A stretch of 64,000 bases of DNA from Ferruginibacter sp. Lineage in GTDB: Bacteria; Bacteroidota; Bacteroidia; Chitinophagales; Chitinophagaceae. Location: the NCBI GenBank assembly GCA_013141435.1, contig JABFQZ010000011.1, forward strand, positions 1-64,000. Direction: 5' to 3'. This document shows, in pieces, positions 27,972-35,528 of the stretch. Each line of letters opens with the position of its first letter. The stretch's first letter is position 1. The position numbers and the translations under genes are program-made. The notes below the pieces were generated by a model. It was not told the origin of the DNA, did no database searches, and was given only the letters and a program-made list of their open reading frames with translations.

Positions 27972-28819
27972 GGAGTTAAATCAATAAGGTTGTACGATTT
28001 TTGTTTTTTTTGTACAGGGTTACCAGTTTTTGTATCTGTAACACTTATTGTTACACCATTTTCTAATTGCATAAATCCAATTGTATCTTCATAATAAAAT
28101 TTCTTTTTAAGCTTTAATTCTTTCTTTGATATCATTTTAATTTTTGCATATTCTTGAAATACTTTTGTAGTTGTATTAGGAGTGTTTAGTTCTATGCACT
28201 CCCATAAAAATTGCTTTTTTTCATCTTCTACTTTTAATATTAAGCCAGGCAAACCATTAAATAACCAAGGTCCGTATTTATATGGAATAGCATTTGCAAA
28301 CCATGCAATAAAGTTTCTACCTTTAAAAGTAGTTATAGCTTTTTGGCAAGATTGGTTTAATATAGTAACTGTGTCTTTTTCAATTTGCCATAGAGGTTTT
28401 TCTAACTCTGTTTCGTATCCGTAAACTTGTTCTAAAAGTTTATCAGAAATATTTATTTTTTTTTCAAAAAAATTAATCTTTATTACTTCCGATTCGTTTT
28501 TAATGAAATATGTACCACTATTAGTAGAATTTCCGTTTACATTTACCATATTTCCCGATACAGTTGTATTTGATTTTCCTATTCCATTTTTTTGATCTGT
28601 TTCAAAATTCCTGTACCCAAAATGTTTTAAATAACTGTAATAAATAGTATTGCTATTTTTAATGGTAAGTATCATTACATCATCAAACTTTGAATCTTTG
28701 TTACTTGCATCCTTTTGCCAAATGTAACGGTATTTGCATGAATATGCTTTATCCGTTTGGGCAATACTATGAATTGCAAATAAAATAGCTACAGTAGTAA
28801 AATATATTTTTTTATTCAT
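27968..28819 (-). CDS. GLPGLI family protein
   Basis: 283 residues. A signal peptide ends near 20 (HSIAQ). The family motif GPWLFNGLPGLILKV is at 183-197, preceded by FIAWFANAIPYKYGP. The family is found in Bacteroidota; its members are secreted or periplasmic and often sit beside CarboxypepD_reg/TonB-receptor-like genes, as here. The biochemical role is unknown. The gene is the first of a coupled pair with the receptor-like gene and lies 68 bp downstream of the peptide genes, with a strong hairpin in between. Confidence 0.9.
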   Translation of the reverse strand: MNKKIYFTTVAILFAIHSIAQTDKAYSCKYRYIWQKDASNKDSKFDDVMILTIKNSNTIYYSYLKHFGYRNFETDQKNGIGKSNTTVSGNMVNVNGNSTNSGTYFIKNESEVIKINFFEKKINISDKLLEQVYGYETELEKPLWQIEKDTVTILNQSCQKAITTFKGRNFIAWFANAIPYKYGPWLFNGLPGLILKVEDEKKQFLWECIELNTPNTTTKVFQEYAKIKMISKKELKLKKKFYYEDTIGFMQLENGVTISVTDTKTGNPVQKKQKSYNLIDLTP

Positions 28820-28835
28820 GTTTATTTTTATTTTA

Positions 28836-28876
28836 TTAAATCAAGGGGATTTACAAAATAAATACCCTTGATTTAA
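28836..28876. promoter_or_regulatory. Intergenic hairpin between peptide genes and GLPGLI gene
   Basis: TTAAATCAAGGG (28836-28847) pairs exactly with CCCTTGATTTAA (28865-28876). There is no T run after it on the minus strand, so it may be a leaky attenuator, an RNA-stabilising structure or a processing site rather than a full terminator. Confidence 0.55.
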
Positions 28877-28887
28877 ATATATTAATA

Positions 28888-29139
28888 TTACAATTGGTTG
28901 CATTGTAGTTCGTTATAAATACCGTAACCAGCATCCATTGCAGCGCCATAGCTAGAATAACAACAAGAAGTAATTGTTATAGACCCACAGTGCACTGTAA
29001 CATGCCATTGTACTAAAGGTTTAACAATATTTGTTATCTTTATTTTTGGTTTATTTTTATTTTTATCAACACTATTGCTAGTGGCAAAAGCAAATAATCC
29101 ATTTATAGACATTAAGGAAACTAAAATTAGTTTTTTCAT
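28888..29139 (-). CDS. Small secreted four-cysteine peptide, paralogue B
   Basis: 83 residues from the ATG at 29139 (an upstream in-frame ATG at 29181 adds 14 non-signal residues). A signal peptide MKKLILVSLMSINGLFAFA is followed by a Lys/Asn-rich segment and a C-terminal domain with VQWHVTVHC, SCCYSSY and LQC. The cysteines are C51, C59, C60 and C80, spaced C-x7-CC-x19-C. Its neighbour (29185-29436) has the same length and nearly the same pattern, so they are paralogues. Four cysteines in an exported peptide suggest two disulfides. I know no family for it. It sits in line with GLPGLI and a receptor-like barrel. Confidence 0.75.
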   Translation of the reverse strand: MKKLILVSLMSINGLFAFATSNSVDKNKNKPKIKITNIVKPLVQWHVTVHCGSITITSCCYSSYGAAMDAGYGIYNELQCNQL

Positions 29140-29184
29140 TTTATAGTTTTTAAATTTATGAACTTGTTTAGTAATTAACAAAAT

Positions 29185-29436
29185 TTATGAACACAAATGG
29201 GCAATCATCCATGTTCCATAACTATCAGCTCCTACGTAAGAATTAAAACAACAGGCAACATAAGTATGTCCATCGCAAGTTACCGTAACTTGCCATTGAA
29301 CAGTAGGTTTATCCTTGTTCTTTATTTCCAAACTAGCCTTCACTGGCAATTTAATTAATCTACCTTTCTTCCCATTGCCTGCACTTGCAAATAACCCAAT
29401 ACCTACAAATGCTAAAATAAACATGATTTTTTTCAT
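29185..29436 (-). CDS. Small secreted four-cysteine peptide, paralogue A
   Basis: 83 residues. A signal peptide ends near residue 19 (GLFASAG), then a basic segment, then VQWQVTVTC, ACCFNSY and HLCS. The cysteines are C54, C62, C63 and C82, spaced C-x7-CC-x18-C. It shares VQWxVTVxC...CCxxSYxxA with paralogue B, 45 bp downstream. It is the first gene of the probable peptide-GLPGLI-receptor operon and lies opposite the XRE regulator. No double-glycine leader or modification enzyme is seen, so an unmodified, Sec-exported peptide is the simplest reading. The function is unknown. Confidence 0.75.
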   Translation of the reverse strand: MKKIMFILAFVGIGLFASAGNGKKGRLIKLPVKASLEIKNKDKPTVQWQVTVTCDGHTYVACCFNSYVGADSYGTWMIAHLCS

Positions 29437-29537
29437 TTTGTAAAATTTAAAGTTAAAATAATTATTAGTCCCTTTTATATTTATTGGCTTTGATGTAAGG
29501 GTATTACAAAGCAGTTGTTTTGGCCAAACAATAATTA

Positions 29538-29567
29538 AATATACAAAGTATAGTTTTAATATACAAA
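29538..29567. promoter_or_regulatory. Candidate operator: direct repeat AATATACAAA with 20-bp period
   Basis: The 10-mer AATATACAAA occurs at 29538-29547 and 29558-29567, exactly 20 bp apart (about two helical turns). It lies in the divergent region between the peptide genes and the XRE regulator, so it is a plausible binding site for that regulator. Confidence 0.4.
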
Positions 29568-29587
29568 ATTTATTTTTTATTAATACT

Positions 29588-29601
29588 TATTTTATAAAAT
29601 A
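29588..29601. promoter_or_regulatory. 14-bp palindrome upstream of the XRE gene
   Basis: TATTTTATAAAATA is a perfect palindrome 16 bp before the regulator's ATG. It may be an autoregulatory operator; in such AT-rich DNA a chance palindrome is also possible. Confidence 0.3.
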
Positions 29602-29617
29602 GCTACTTGCATATAAT

Positions 29618-29962
29618 ATGCATATAGGCAAGGCAATAAAAAACTTACGGCAATTGGCAGAACTGAGCCAACAACAGGTTGCTAGCGCTATTGGCAAAAC
29701 CAAAGGGCTTATATGCCAAATAGAAAAAACAGGAAAAATAAATTACTATACCTTGGCAAAAATTGCCGATGTTTTAAAAACTACTCCTCAAAAAATTGAA
29801 CAATATGAACAAAGTTTAGCTACGCCTACAAAACTAAATATAAGTACTGCACCACAAAATAAGCTGCCCGAGCTTGATTATTTACGATTAGAAAACCAAC
29901 ACTTAAAGGAGCAAATTTTATTGCTAAAGAAAAATATAATATTGCTGGAAAGTAAAAATTAA
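29618..29962 (+). CDS. XRE-family HTH regulator with C-terminal coiled coil
   Basis: 114 residues. A Cro/C1-type helix-turn-helix covers about 6-62 (IKNLRQLAELSQQQVASAIG, then ICQIEKTGKINYYTLAKIADVLK). A linker leads to a leucine-rich coiled coil at 84-114 (LRLENQHLKEQILLLKKNI), likely for dimerisation. It is divergent from the small-peptide/GLPGLI/receptor genes across 181 bp that contain repeated 10-mers and a palindrome, so it probably regulates them and itself. Confidence 0.85.
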   Translation: MHIGKAIKNLRQLAELSQQQVASAIGKTKGLICQIEKTGKINYYTLAKIADVLKTTPQKIEQYEQSLATPTKLNISTAPQNKLPELDYLRLENQHLKEQILLLKKNIILLESKN

Positions 29963-30011
29963 AGAATGACTATTTTTATTTATGCTTAGTTAATCTGCCC
30001 AATAATGTACA

Positions 30012-30105
30012 AATGCTCAGCTTAGCCCAGATTGTAGCGGTTAGCTTTTTTTGCCTGCATTTTGGGCAAAAAAACTAAAAGCGTAAAGCTGGGATACAGA
30101 TGTTG
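30012..30105. repeat. Dispersed hairpin repeat
   Basis: Arms AAATGCTCAGCTTAGCCCAG and AAGCTGGGATACAGATGTTG flank TTTTTTTGCC (30046-30055) pairing with GGCAAAAAAA (30065-30074). It has the same layout as 18981-19064: a TTAGCCC arm, a T-rich stem, then a GGATA arm. It follows the XRE gene. Confidence 0.6.
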
Positions 30106-30143
30106 ATTTTTTATTTTGATGCTGATGCTTCAAATGCTTTTGC

Positions 30144-30151
30144 TATTTTTG
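30144..30151 (+). promoter_or_regulatory. -7 box just upstream of deoC
   Basis: TATTTTTG matches TAnnTTTG and ends 7 bp before the ATG at 30159, suggesting a leaderless or nearly leaderless transcript. No -33 at standard spacing. Confidence 0.35.
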
Positions 30152-30158
30152 CATTATT

Positions 30159-30812
30159 ATGCATATTGCTCCGTATTTGAATTATACAATTTTAGAACCT
30201 GCAACACTCATAGCAGATGTAGAAAAAAATTGTGTAAAAGCCATAAATAATAAAATGGCTTCTGTATGTGTGCCGCCTATATTTGTAAAAAAAGCAAAAC
30301 AAATAGTTGCAAATAGCAACGTAAAAGTAGCTACTGTTATTGGTTTCCCATTGGGGTATAGTGCTGTAGAAGCTAAACTTGCCGAAATATTATTGGCAAT
30401 TGTAGATGGTGCTGATGTGTTGGAAATGGTAATAAACTTAACTGCTTTAAAAAACAACGATTGGCAGTATCTTGCAAATGAATTAAATACGATATTGCCA
30501 ATTGTAAGGAGCAAACAAAAATGTTTGAAAATTATTATTGAATGTGGCATATTGACCGATGATGAGGTAATAAAATGTTGCGATTTGTATGGAATAGCAG
30601 GAGTAGATTTTTTGAAAACTAGTACTGGTTTTGAAAAAAAAGAAGCTTCGCAAAAACAGGTATCGCTAATTAGAAAACATTTGAGCAACAGTGTAAAAAT
30701 AGATGCAAATGGTGGCATTAATACTGCATTGTTGGCTTATGAACTTATACATGCTGGAGCTGATTTAATTAGCAGTAACAACTGTATAGAAATTATAAAA
30801 GAAAATAGTTAA
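30159..30812 (+). CDS. deoC: Deoxyribose-phosphate aldolase
   Basis: 217 residues, the usual length. A class I aldolase TIM barrel: KMASVCVPPIFVKKAK, VATVIGFPLGY near 57-67 and ADVLEMVINL near 86-95. The Schiff-base lysine is in VDFLKTSTGF near 149-158, and the second lysine is in VKIDANGGI near 178-186. It cleaves 2-deoxyribose-5-phosphate to glyceraldehyde-3-phosphate and acetaldehyde in nucleoside salvage. The SPOR-like gene follows 49 bp later. Confidence 0.93.
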   Translation: MHIAPYLNYTILEPATLIADVEKNCVKAINNKMASVCVPPIFVKKAKQIVANSNVKVATVIGFPLGYSAVEAKLAEILLAIVDGADVLEMVINLTALKNNDWQYLANELNTILPIVRSKQKCLKIIIECGILTDDEVIKCCDLYGIAGVDFLKTSTGFEKKEASQKQVSLIRKHLSNSVKIDANGGINTALLAYELIHAGADLISSNNCIEIIKENS

Positions 30813-30861
30813 CCCATAAAAAAGTGGTGCGGTTATTGTAACTGTACTTTAAATAAACATT

Positions 30862-31413
30862 ATGAAATTTAGTTTTTTAACATTAATAATTACAGTGGCA
30901 TTTTTGCGTACAAATGCACAAACCACCACTGATACTAGCTTTGGCGGAGCATCGATAATAATAAACGATGCAAGAGTAGAAATTTTGGAAAAAAAAGTGT
31001 ATGATAATAATGTAGCTAATGCCGCTGCAAAAGCCGAAGCAGCTGGTAAGCCTACTATAACTGAAACAAGTAGTAGTGGTATAGTACTTACGCCAGGTTA
31101 TAGGCTTATGGTAATAAGTACAAATGATAGAGATTTGGCTATGAGGGTAAGAGCAAAATTATACCAAATTTTTCCTGATCAAAAACAATATATGAGTTTT
31201 CAGATGCCAAATACCAAAATAAAATTTGGTAATTTTTTGGATAGAGGACAGGCAGATAGAGTACGCAAGCAAATTATTGGAATGAAATTGGTAAATAATA
31301 ATATATATGTAGTACCCGAAACCGTAGAAATGAAAGTAGAGAAAAAAGTAGCTAAAGATGATACTAATGACAATGAAAAAGACAACAAAAAAGTAAAAGG
31401 GAAAACCAAATAA
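30862..31413 (+). CDS. Exported SPOR-like domain protein
   Basis: 183 residues. A signal peptide ends near 19 (TNAQ). Residues 75-155 look like a SPOR-type fold (GYRLMVISTNDRDLAMRVRAKLYQIFP ... GNFLDRGQADRVRKQIIGM). SPOR domains bind denuded peptidoglycan strands. The tail is highly charged and Lys-rich (DDTNDNEKDNKKVKGKTK). It lies between deoC and the M20 amidohydrolase, 31 bp before the latter. The domain call is from pattern only. Confidence 0.65.
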   Translation: MKFSFLTLIITVAFLRTNAQTTTDTSFGGASIIINDARVEILEKKVYDNNVANAAAKAEAAGKPTITETSSSGIVLTPGYRLMVISTNDRDLAMRVRAKLYQIFPDQKQYMSFQMPNTKIKFGNFLDRGQADRVRKQIIGMKLVNNNIYVVPETVEMKVEKKVAKDDTNDNEKDNKKVKGKTK

Positions 31414-31444
31414 TTTTTTAAAATTAAAATCGAATTTTTAGCTA

Positions 31445-32617
31445 GTGTTACAAAAAATAAAATTACTTTCTTCAGAATATAAGAATGAATGTATAGAAAT
31501 TCGTAGAACTATACATGCCAACCCAGAGTTGAGCTATGTTGAATTTGAAACTTCTAAATTTATACAATTAAAATTGAGTGAATGGGGAATACCTTTTGAA
31601 ATTATGGCTACAACAGGTGTTGTAGGCTTAATAAAAGGAAAAAATGCCGATGAAAGAATTGTAGCATTACGAGCAGATATAGATGCACTACCAATAAATG
31701 AAGAAAATGATGTAGAGTACAAATCGAAAAATGATGGAGTAATGCATGCTTGCGGGCATGATGTACATACTACTTGCTTGCTTGGTGCTGCAAAAATACT
31801 AAACGAAACTAAAGATGAATGGACAGGAACTGTGAAACTTATTTTTCAGCCAGGTGAAGAAAAAAACCCAGGTGGAGCAAGTTATTTAATAAAAGAAGGC
31901 GTATTGGAAAACCCTGCTCCACAAAAAATATTTGCCTTGCATGTACATAACATATTGCAGGTAGGTAAGTTTAGTTTTAGGGGCGGAATGGTAATGGCAA
32001 GTGCCGATGAAATTTATATTACCATAAAAGCTAAAGGTGGGCATGCTGCGGCGCCACATTTAACTGCCGATACAATTTTAATAGCATCGCAATTGGTAGT
32101 AAGTTTACAACAAATTGTGAGTAGAAATAATAGTCCTTTTAACCCTACTGTACTTACAATTACTTCTATACAAGGTGGCAATGCTACTAATATTATACCA
32201 AGCGAAGTTAAGCTAATGGGCACTTTTAGAGCAATGAACGAAGAGTGGCGCTACAAAGCACACGATCTTATAAAAACACAAACAAAATTGCTTGTACAAG
32301 CACTTGGTGGCGAAGCAGATATTACTATTGATATTGGCTACCCTTGTGTAAGAAATGATGAAGCACTAAGTACAAGTGCCAAAATATTAGCTGAAGAATA
32401 CGCCGGCATTGAAAACGTATCGGAAACAGAATTGCGAATGGGCGCCGAAGATTTTGCTTATTATTCGCAAAAAATACCTGCTTGCTTTTATAGATTAGGT
32501 ATTGGCAATGTGGCAAAAAATATTACTATTGGTGTGCATACTCCCACATTTAATATTGATGAAGATGCAATAGAACATGGTGTAGGAATGATGGCTTGGC
32601 TTGGTATGAAAGGATAA
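31445..32617 (+). CDS. M20-family amidohydrolase (N-acyl-amino-acid hydrolase type)
   Basis: 390 residues from a GTG start. Metal-binding signatures are HACGHDVHTT near 101-110, QPGEEKNPGGAS near 138-149 and HVHNILQVG near 165. The C-terminal GAEDFAYY supplies the last region typical of the IAA-amino-acid hydrolase/hippuricase group, with a lid domain (about 190-300) containing GGHAAAPH. It hydrolyses N-acyl or N-carbamoyl amino acids; the substrate is unknown. Cytoplasmic. Confidence 0.9.
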   Translation: MLQKIKLLSSEYKNECIEIRRTIHANPELSYVEFETSKFIQLKLSEWGIPFEIMATTGVVGLIKGKNADERIVALRADIDALPINEENDVEYKSKNDGVMHACGHDVHTTCLLGAAKILNETKDEWTGTVKLIFQPGEEKNPGGASYLIKEGVLENPAPQKIFALHVHNILQVGKFSFRGGMVMASADEIYITIKAKGGHAAAPHLTADTILIASQLVVSLQQIVSRNNSPFNPTVLTITSIQGGNATNIIPSEVKLMGTFRAMNEEWRYKAHDLIKTQTKLLVQALGGEADITIDIGYPCVRNDEALSTSAKILAEEYAGIENVSETELRMGAEDFAYYSQKIPACFYRLGIGNVAKNITIGVHTPTFNIDEDAIEHGVGMMAWLGMKG

Positions 32618-32671
32618 GATATTTACGATTAGGTTTTGTTTTATTTACAGCATACTTTATGAGATACTGTC

Positions 32672-33103
32672 TTAAAATTGTGGAAGTTGCAAAATTTCTT
32701 GAAACGAAATTCCATTTTTTTTATAGGCTACACAAGTAACACCATTTGTAATAATAATATACATAGCCTGTATTGTTTTATTATAATGTAACACTTGGGT
32801 TATTGTGTTTTCGGAAAGTTGTACATTTATTTCTTTACATTCTATTATAAGAAAAGGTGCACTATTTTTATATACAACTATATCAAATCGTTTTTTTAAT
32901 TCGCCTATAGCTATTTGTTTTTCTACTGCTATTAAAGATGCAGGATAGTTTAATGTATGTATTAAAAATAAAAGAAAGTTTTGACGTACCCATTCTTCGG
33001 GAGTAATGATATACCAACGCTTTCGAATTACACAAAAAATAAATTCTTTTTCGTTTTCATTTTTTATTTTTGGTTTAATATTTGGATAGTCAATTTTTAT
33101 CAT
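32672..33103 (-). CDS. Stand-alone HsdR-N-like nuclease-fold protein
   Basis: 143 residues from the ATG at 33103 (an upstream GTG at 33112 would add three). ITPEEWVRQNFLLFLIHTLNYP followed by KRFDIVVYKNSAPFLIIECKE carries the PD-(D/E)xK signature (D, then E-x-K). This is the type I restriction enzyme R-subunit N-terminal type-2 domain, a common single-domain protein in Bacteroidota. No methylase, specificity or helicase gene is adjacent, so it is not a restriction system on its own. Nuclease activity is possible but unproven. Confidence 0.8.
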   Translation of the reverse strand: MIKIDYPNIKPKIKNENEKEFIFCVIRKRWYIITPEEWVRQNFLLFLIHTLNYPASLIAVEKQIAIGELKKRFDIVVYKNSAPFLIIECKEINVQLSENTITQVLHYNKTIQAMYIIITNGVTCVAYKKNGISFQEILQLPQF

Positions 33104-33132
33104 AAAAAGCACAAAAGAAATTTATACAAAAC

Positions 33133-33325
33133 AATATTTCACACAAAGAAACAAAGAAAACGACAAACACAAAGTGTTTATATTTATTTACGAATAGTTT
33201 AAAAAAGAAAAAGAATAAACGGTAAGCATATTCAAATAAAATATTTCGCAGAAAGAAACAAAGAAAACAAAAAGCTTATTTTTATTTATGCATCGTTTTA
33301 AGAAATGAAAAGTATAAACGGTAAG
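33133..33325. repeat. Two-copy diverged tandem repeat, about 100-bp period
   Basis: Copy 1 (33133-33226) and copy 2 (33241-33325) each begin ATATTTC(A/G)CA, continue AAAGAAACAAAGAAAAC, and end ATAAACGGTAAG. The middle parts are diverged. It fills the gap between the HsdR-N-like gene and the GIN-domain gene. Confidence 0.65.
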
Positions 33326-33372
33326 TTTATTTATTTTATTACAAATTATATTGCACCCAAAAATAAATTAAA

Positions 33373-34077
33373 ATGAAAAATATATTTTTATTAGTAGCTG
33401 TATTTTTTTTTAGCTCATGTTACAATTCGAAAAGAGGTAGTGGTAAAATAATTACTGCACAAAGAAATACTGGTAGTTTTAATGCAATAAAAGTTTCTAA
33501 CTCAATTGATGTAGATGTACAACAAGGTAATGAAAGTGTTGTAACAATTGAGGCTGATGATAATATTATAGCATATATAGAAACTAAAAATAACAATGGT
33601 CAGTTACACATTGGATTAAAAAGTGGCGCAAATTTGCTTAATGCAACTTTAAAAGTGCATGTAATTTGTGCCGATTTAACAAAGCTATCGGCTTCTGCAT
33701 CTTCGGAGATTATTACAAATGGAATTTTTAAATGTAGCAATAAACTAGATGTAAACGCATCAAATTCTGCAAGTATAAAAGCCGAAATTGACGCACCATT
33801 AATTGTTGTAGAGGCACACAATAGTGCAGAAGTGAAAATAAAAGGTAAAACGAAAGATATTACCTTAACTGCAACCAACTCTGCCGATATTGATGCTCAA
33901 AATTTGCAAGCTGAAAATGCCACAGCTAAAGCAACCAATAGTGGTAAAATATATTTATTTGCAAGTGTATCCCTATCTGCAACTGCTACTAACTCTTCGG
34001 ATATTTTTTACACTGGCGGTGTAACAGATGTGACAAAAACAGAAAAAAATAGTGGTAATGTTAGTGCTATAAAATAG
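33373..34077 (+). CDS. GIN-domain (DUF2807) lipoprotein
   Basis: 234 residues. A lipoprotein signal peptide ends at SSC (cysteine 16). The rest is a regular beta-helix-like repeat rich in Asn/Ser/Ala (SNSIDVDVQQGNE, ASASSEI, ASNSASI, AHNSAEV, ATNSADI, ATNSGKI, ATNSSDI), which I recognise as the 'head GIN' putative adhesin domain. It probably sits on the outer-membrane or cell surface. Function unknown. It lies tail to tail with rmlD, 4 bp apart. Confidence 0.85.
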   Translation: MKNIFLLVAVFFFSSCYNSKRGSGKIITAQRNTGSFNAIKVSNSIDVDVQQGNESVVTIEADDNIIAYIETKNNNGQLHIGLKSGANLLNATLKVHVICADLTKLSASASSEIITNGIFKCSNKLDVNASNSASIKAEIDAPLIVVEAHNSAEVKIKGKTKDITLTATNSADIDAQNLQAENATAKATNSGKIYLFASVSLSATATNSSDIFYTGGVTDVTKTEKNSGNVSAIK

Positions 34078-34081
34078 TACT

Positions 34082-34945
34082 TTATACCATTTTTAAAATA
34101 CATTTTGTTAAACTTGATTTCCATTCTGGTATTTGAATTTCAAAAGTTTTTTCTATTTTTTGGCTATCTAACACAGAAAACTTTGGCCTGGCAGCTGGTG
34201 TAGGAAATTGTGATGTTGTTATTGGATTTACAATGCATAATGTTTTTAATTGTGATGCAATTTCTTTAGCAAAATTGTACCAACTAATATTTCCTTTATT
34301 GCTATAATGATAAATGCCAGATACAAAATTATTTTTTTCAATTATTTGCATAATAGCATCGGCTAAATCGGCTGCATAAGTAGGTGCGCCTTTTTGATCA
34401 TTTACAACGCCAATGTTTTCCCTTTCGTTCATAAGGCGCATCATTGTTTTTAAAAAGTTATTACCAAACTCACTATACACCCAAGCTGTGCGTATGATGA
34501 TGCTTTTTGCATTTTCTTTAGCTGCATTTAACTCTCCATCTAATTTTGTTTGTCCATAAAAATTTACAGGCTTGGTTATATCTGTTGGTTTGTATGGTAC
34601 TATTGCAGTGCCATCAAAAACATAATCGGTAGAAATATGTATGAATTGTGTACTGTGCTTTTTACAAGCCCTAGCTAAATAACCAACAGCTGTGGCATTA
34701 ATGGCAATGGCTAATTCTCTTTCGGTTTCGGCTTTATCTACCGCTGTATATGCAGCACAATTTATGCATACATCAATTTTATTTTTTTCAAATAAAACAT
34801 TTACCGCATTTTCATCTGCTATTTGCAAAGCATTTTTATCTGTAAATAAAAAATGATATTGTGGGTAATATTTTGCCAATACTTGAAAACATTGACCAAG
34901 TTGGCCATTGGCACCAGTAATTAATATTGCTTTTACTAAGCTCAT
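34082..34945 (-). CDS. rmlD: dTDP-4-dehydrorhamnose reductase
   Basis: 287 residues. An extended SDR with GANGQLGQCFQVLA near 9-22, CINCAAYTAVDKAE near 60-73 and HISTDYVFDGTA near 98-109. The catalytic pair is in FYGQTKLDGE near 129-138. It performs the last step of dTDP-L-rhamnose synthesis. Its start meets the stop of rmlC (overlap of one base), so the two are coupled. No rmlB is seen in the window. The rmlA role may be covered by the gene at 5392, which is only a possibility. Confidence 0.92.
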   Translation of the reverse strand: MSLVKAILITGANGQLGQCFQVLAKYYPQYHFLFTDKNALQIADENAVNVLFEKNKIDVCINCAAYTAVDKAETERELAIAINATAVGYLARACKKHSTQFIHISTDYVFDGTAIVPYKPTDITKPVNFYGQTKLDGELNAAKENAKSIIIRTAWVYSEFGNNFLKTMMRLMNERENIGVVNDQKGAPTYAADLADAIMQIIEKNNFVSGIYHYSNKGNISWYNFAKEIASQLKTLCIVNPITTSQFPTPAARPKFSVLDSQKIEKTFEIQIPEWKSSLTKCILKMV

Positions 34946-35499
34946 TAAAATTCAAAATTGCTTTTACAATTTTGGAAAGTAGGTTGTGCCAAATCTTTGG
35001 TAGAAATTAATTCTTCGCCATCTTCAATACGCCAATCAATATTTAACGAAGCATCATTGTACAATAAACCTGCTTCCGATTGTTTGTTGTAAAACGCATC
35101 GCATTTATAAAACACATCTGCAGTTGGGCTCAATACGGAGTAACCATGAGCAAACCCTTTAGGTACTAATAATTGTTTTTTATTTTGACCAGACAGTTCT
35201 ATTGAGTACCACTTACCATACATTGGAGAACCTTTTCTTAAATCTACAACAACATCTAAAATACTACCGTGCAAAACTCTTATAAATTTAGTTTGTGCAT
35301 AAGGTGCTAATTGATAATGCAAACCTCTTATAACTCCGTAGCTAGATTTTGCCTGATTATCTTGCACAAATTTAATATCGACCTCATTAGCTAAGCATGT
35401 ATTTTCATTATAACTCTCATAAAAATAACCTCTTTCATCTTCAAAAACTGTAGGTTCAAAAATCAATAAATCAGGAAATTCTGTTTTAATAAAAGGCAT
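34945..35499 (-). CDS. rmlC: dTDP-4-dehydrorhamnose 3,5-epimerase
   Basis: 184 residues, a cupin of the usual length. GVIRGLHYQ near 55-63 holds the catalytic histidine, and FAHGYSVLSP follows near 117-126. It converts dTDP-4-keto-6-deoxyglucose to dTDP-4-keto-L-rhamnose. It is transcribed together with rmlD, downstream of the NAD-dependent epimerase gene. Confidence 0.93.
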   Translation of the reverse strand: MPFIKTEFPDLLIFEPTVFEDERGYFYESYNENTCLANEVDIKFVQDNQAKSSYGVIRGLHYQLAPYAQTKFIRVLHGSILDVVVDLRKGSPMYGKWYSIELSGQNKKQLLVPKGFAHGYSVLSPTADVFYKCDAFYNKQSEAGLLYNDASLNIDWRIEDGEELISTKDLAQPTFQNCKSNFEF

Positions 35500-35528
35500 T
35501 GTATAATAAATAATTTTATAATGAATAA

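Noticed and set aside
29185-29436. Double-glycine RiPP precursor
   Set aside because: The N-terminus is a normal hydrophobic signal peptide and no modification enzyme or dedicated peptidase-transporter is nearby.
32672-33103. Type I restriction system
   Set aside because: Only a lone N-terminal-type domain; no hsdM, hsdS or helicase is present.
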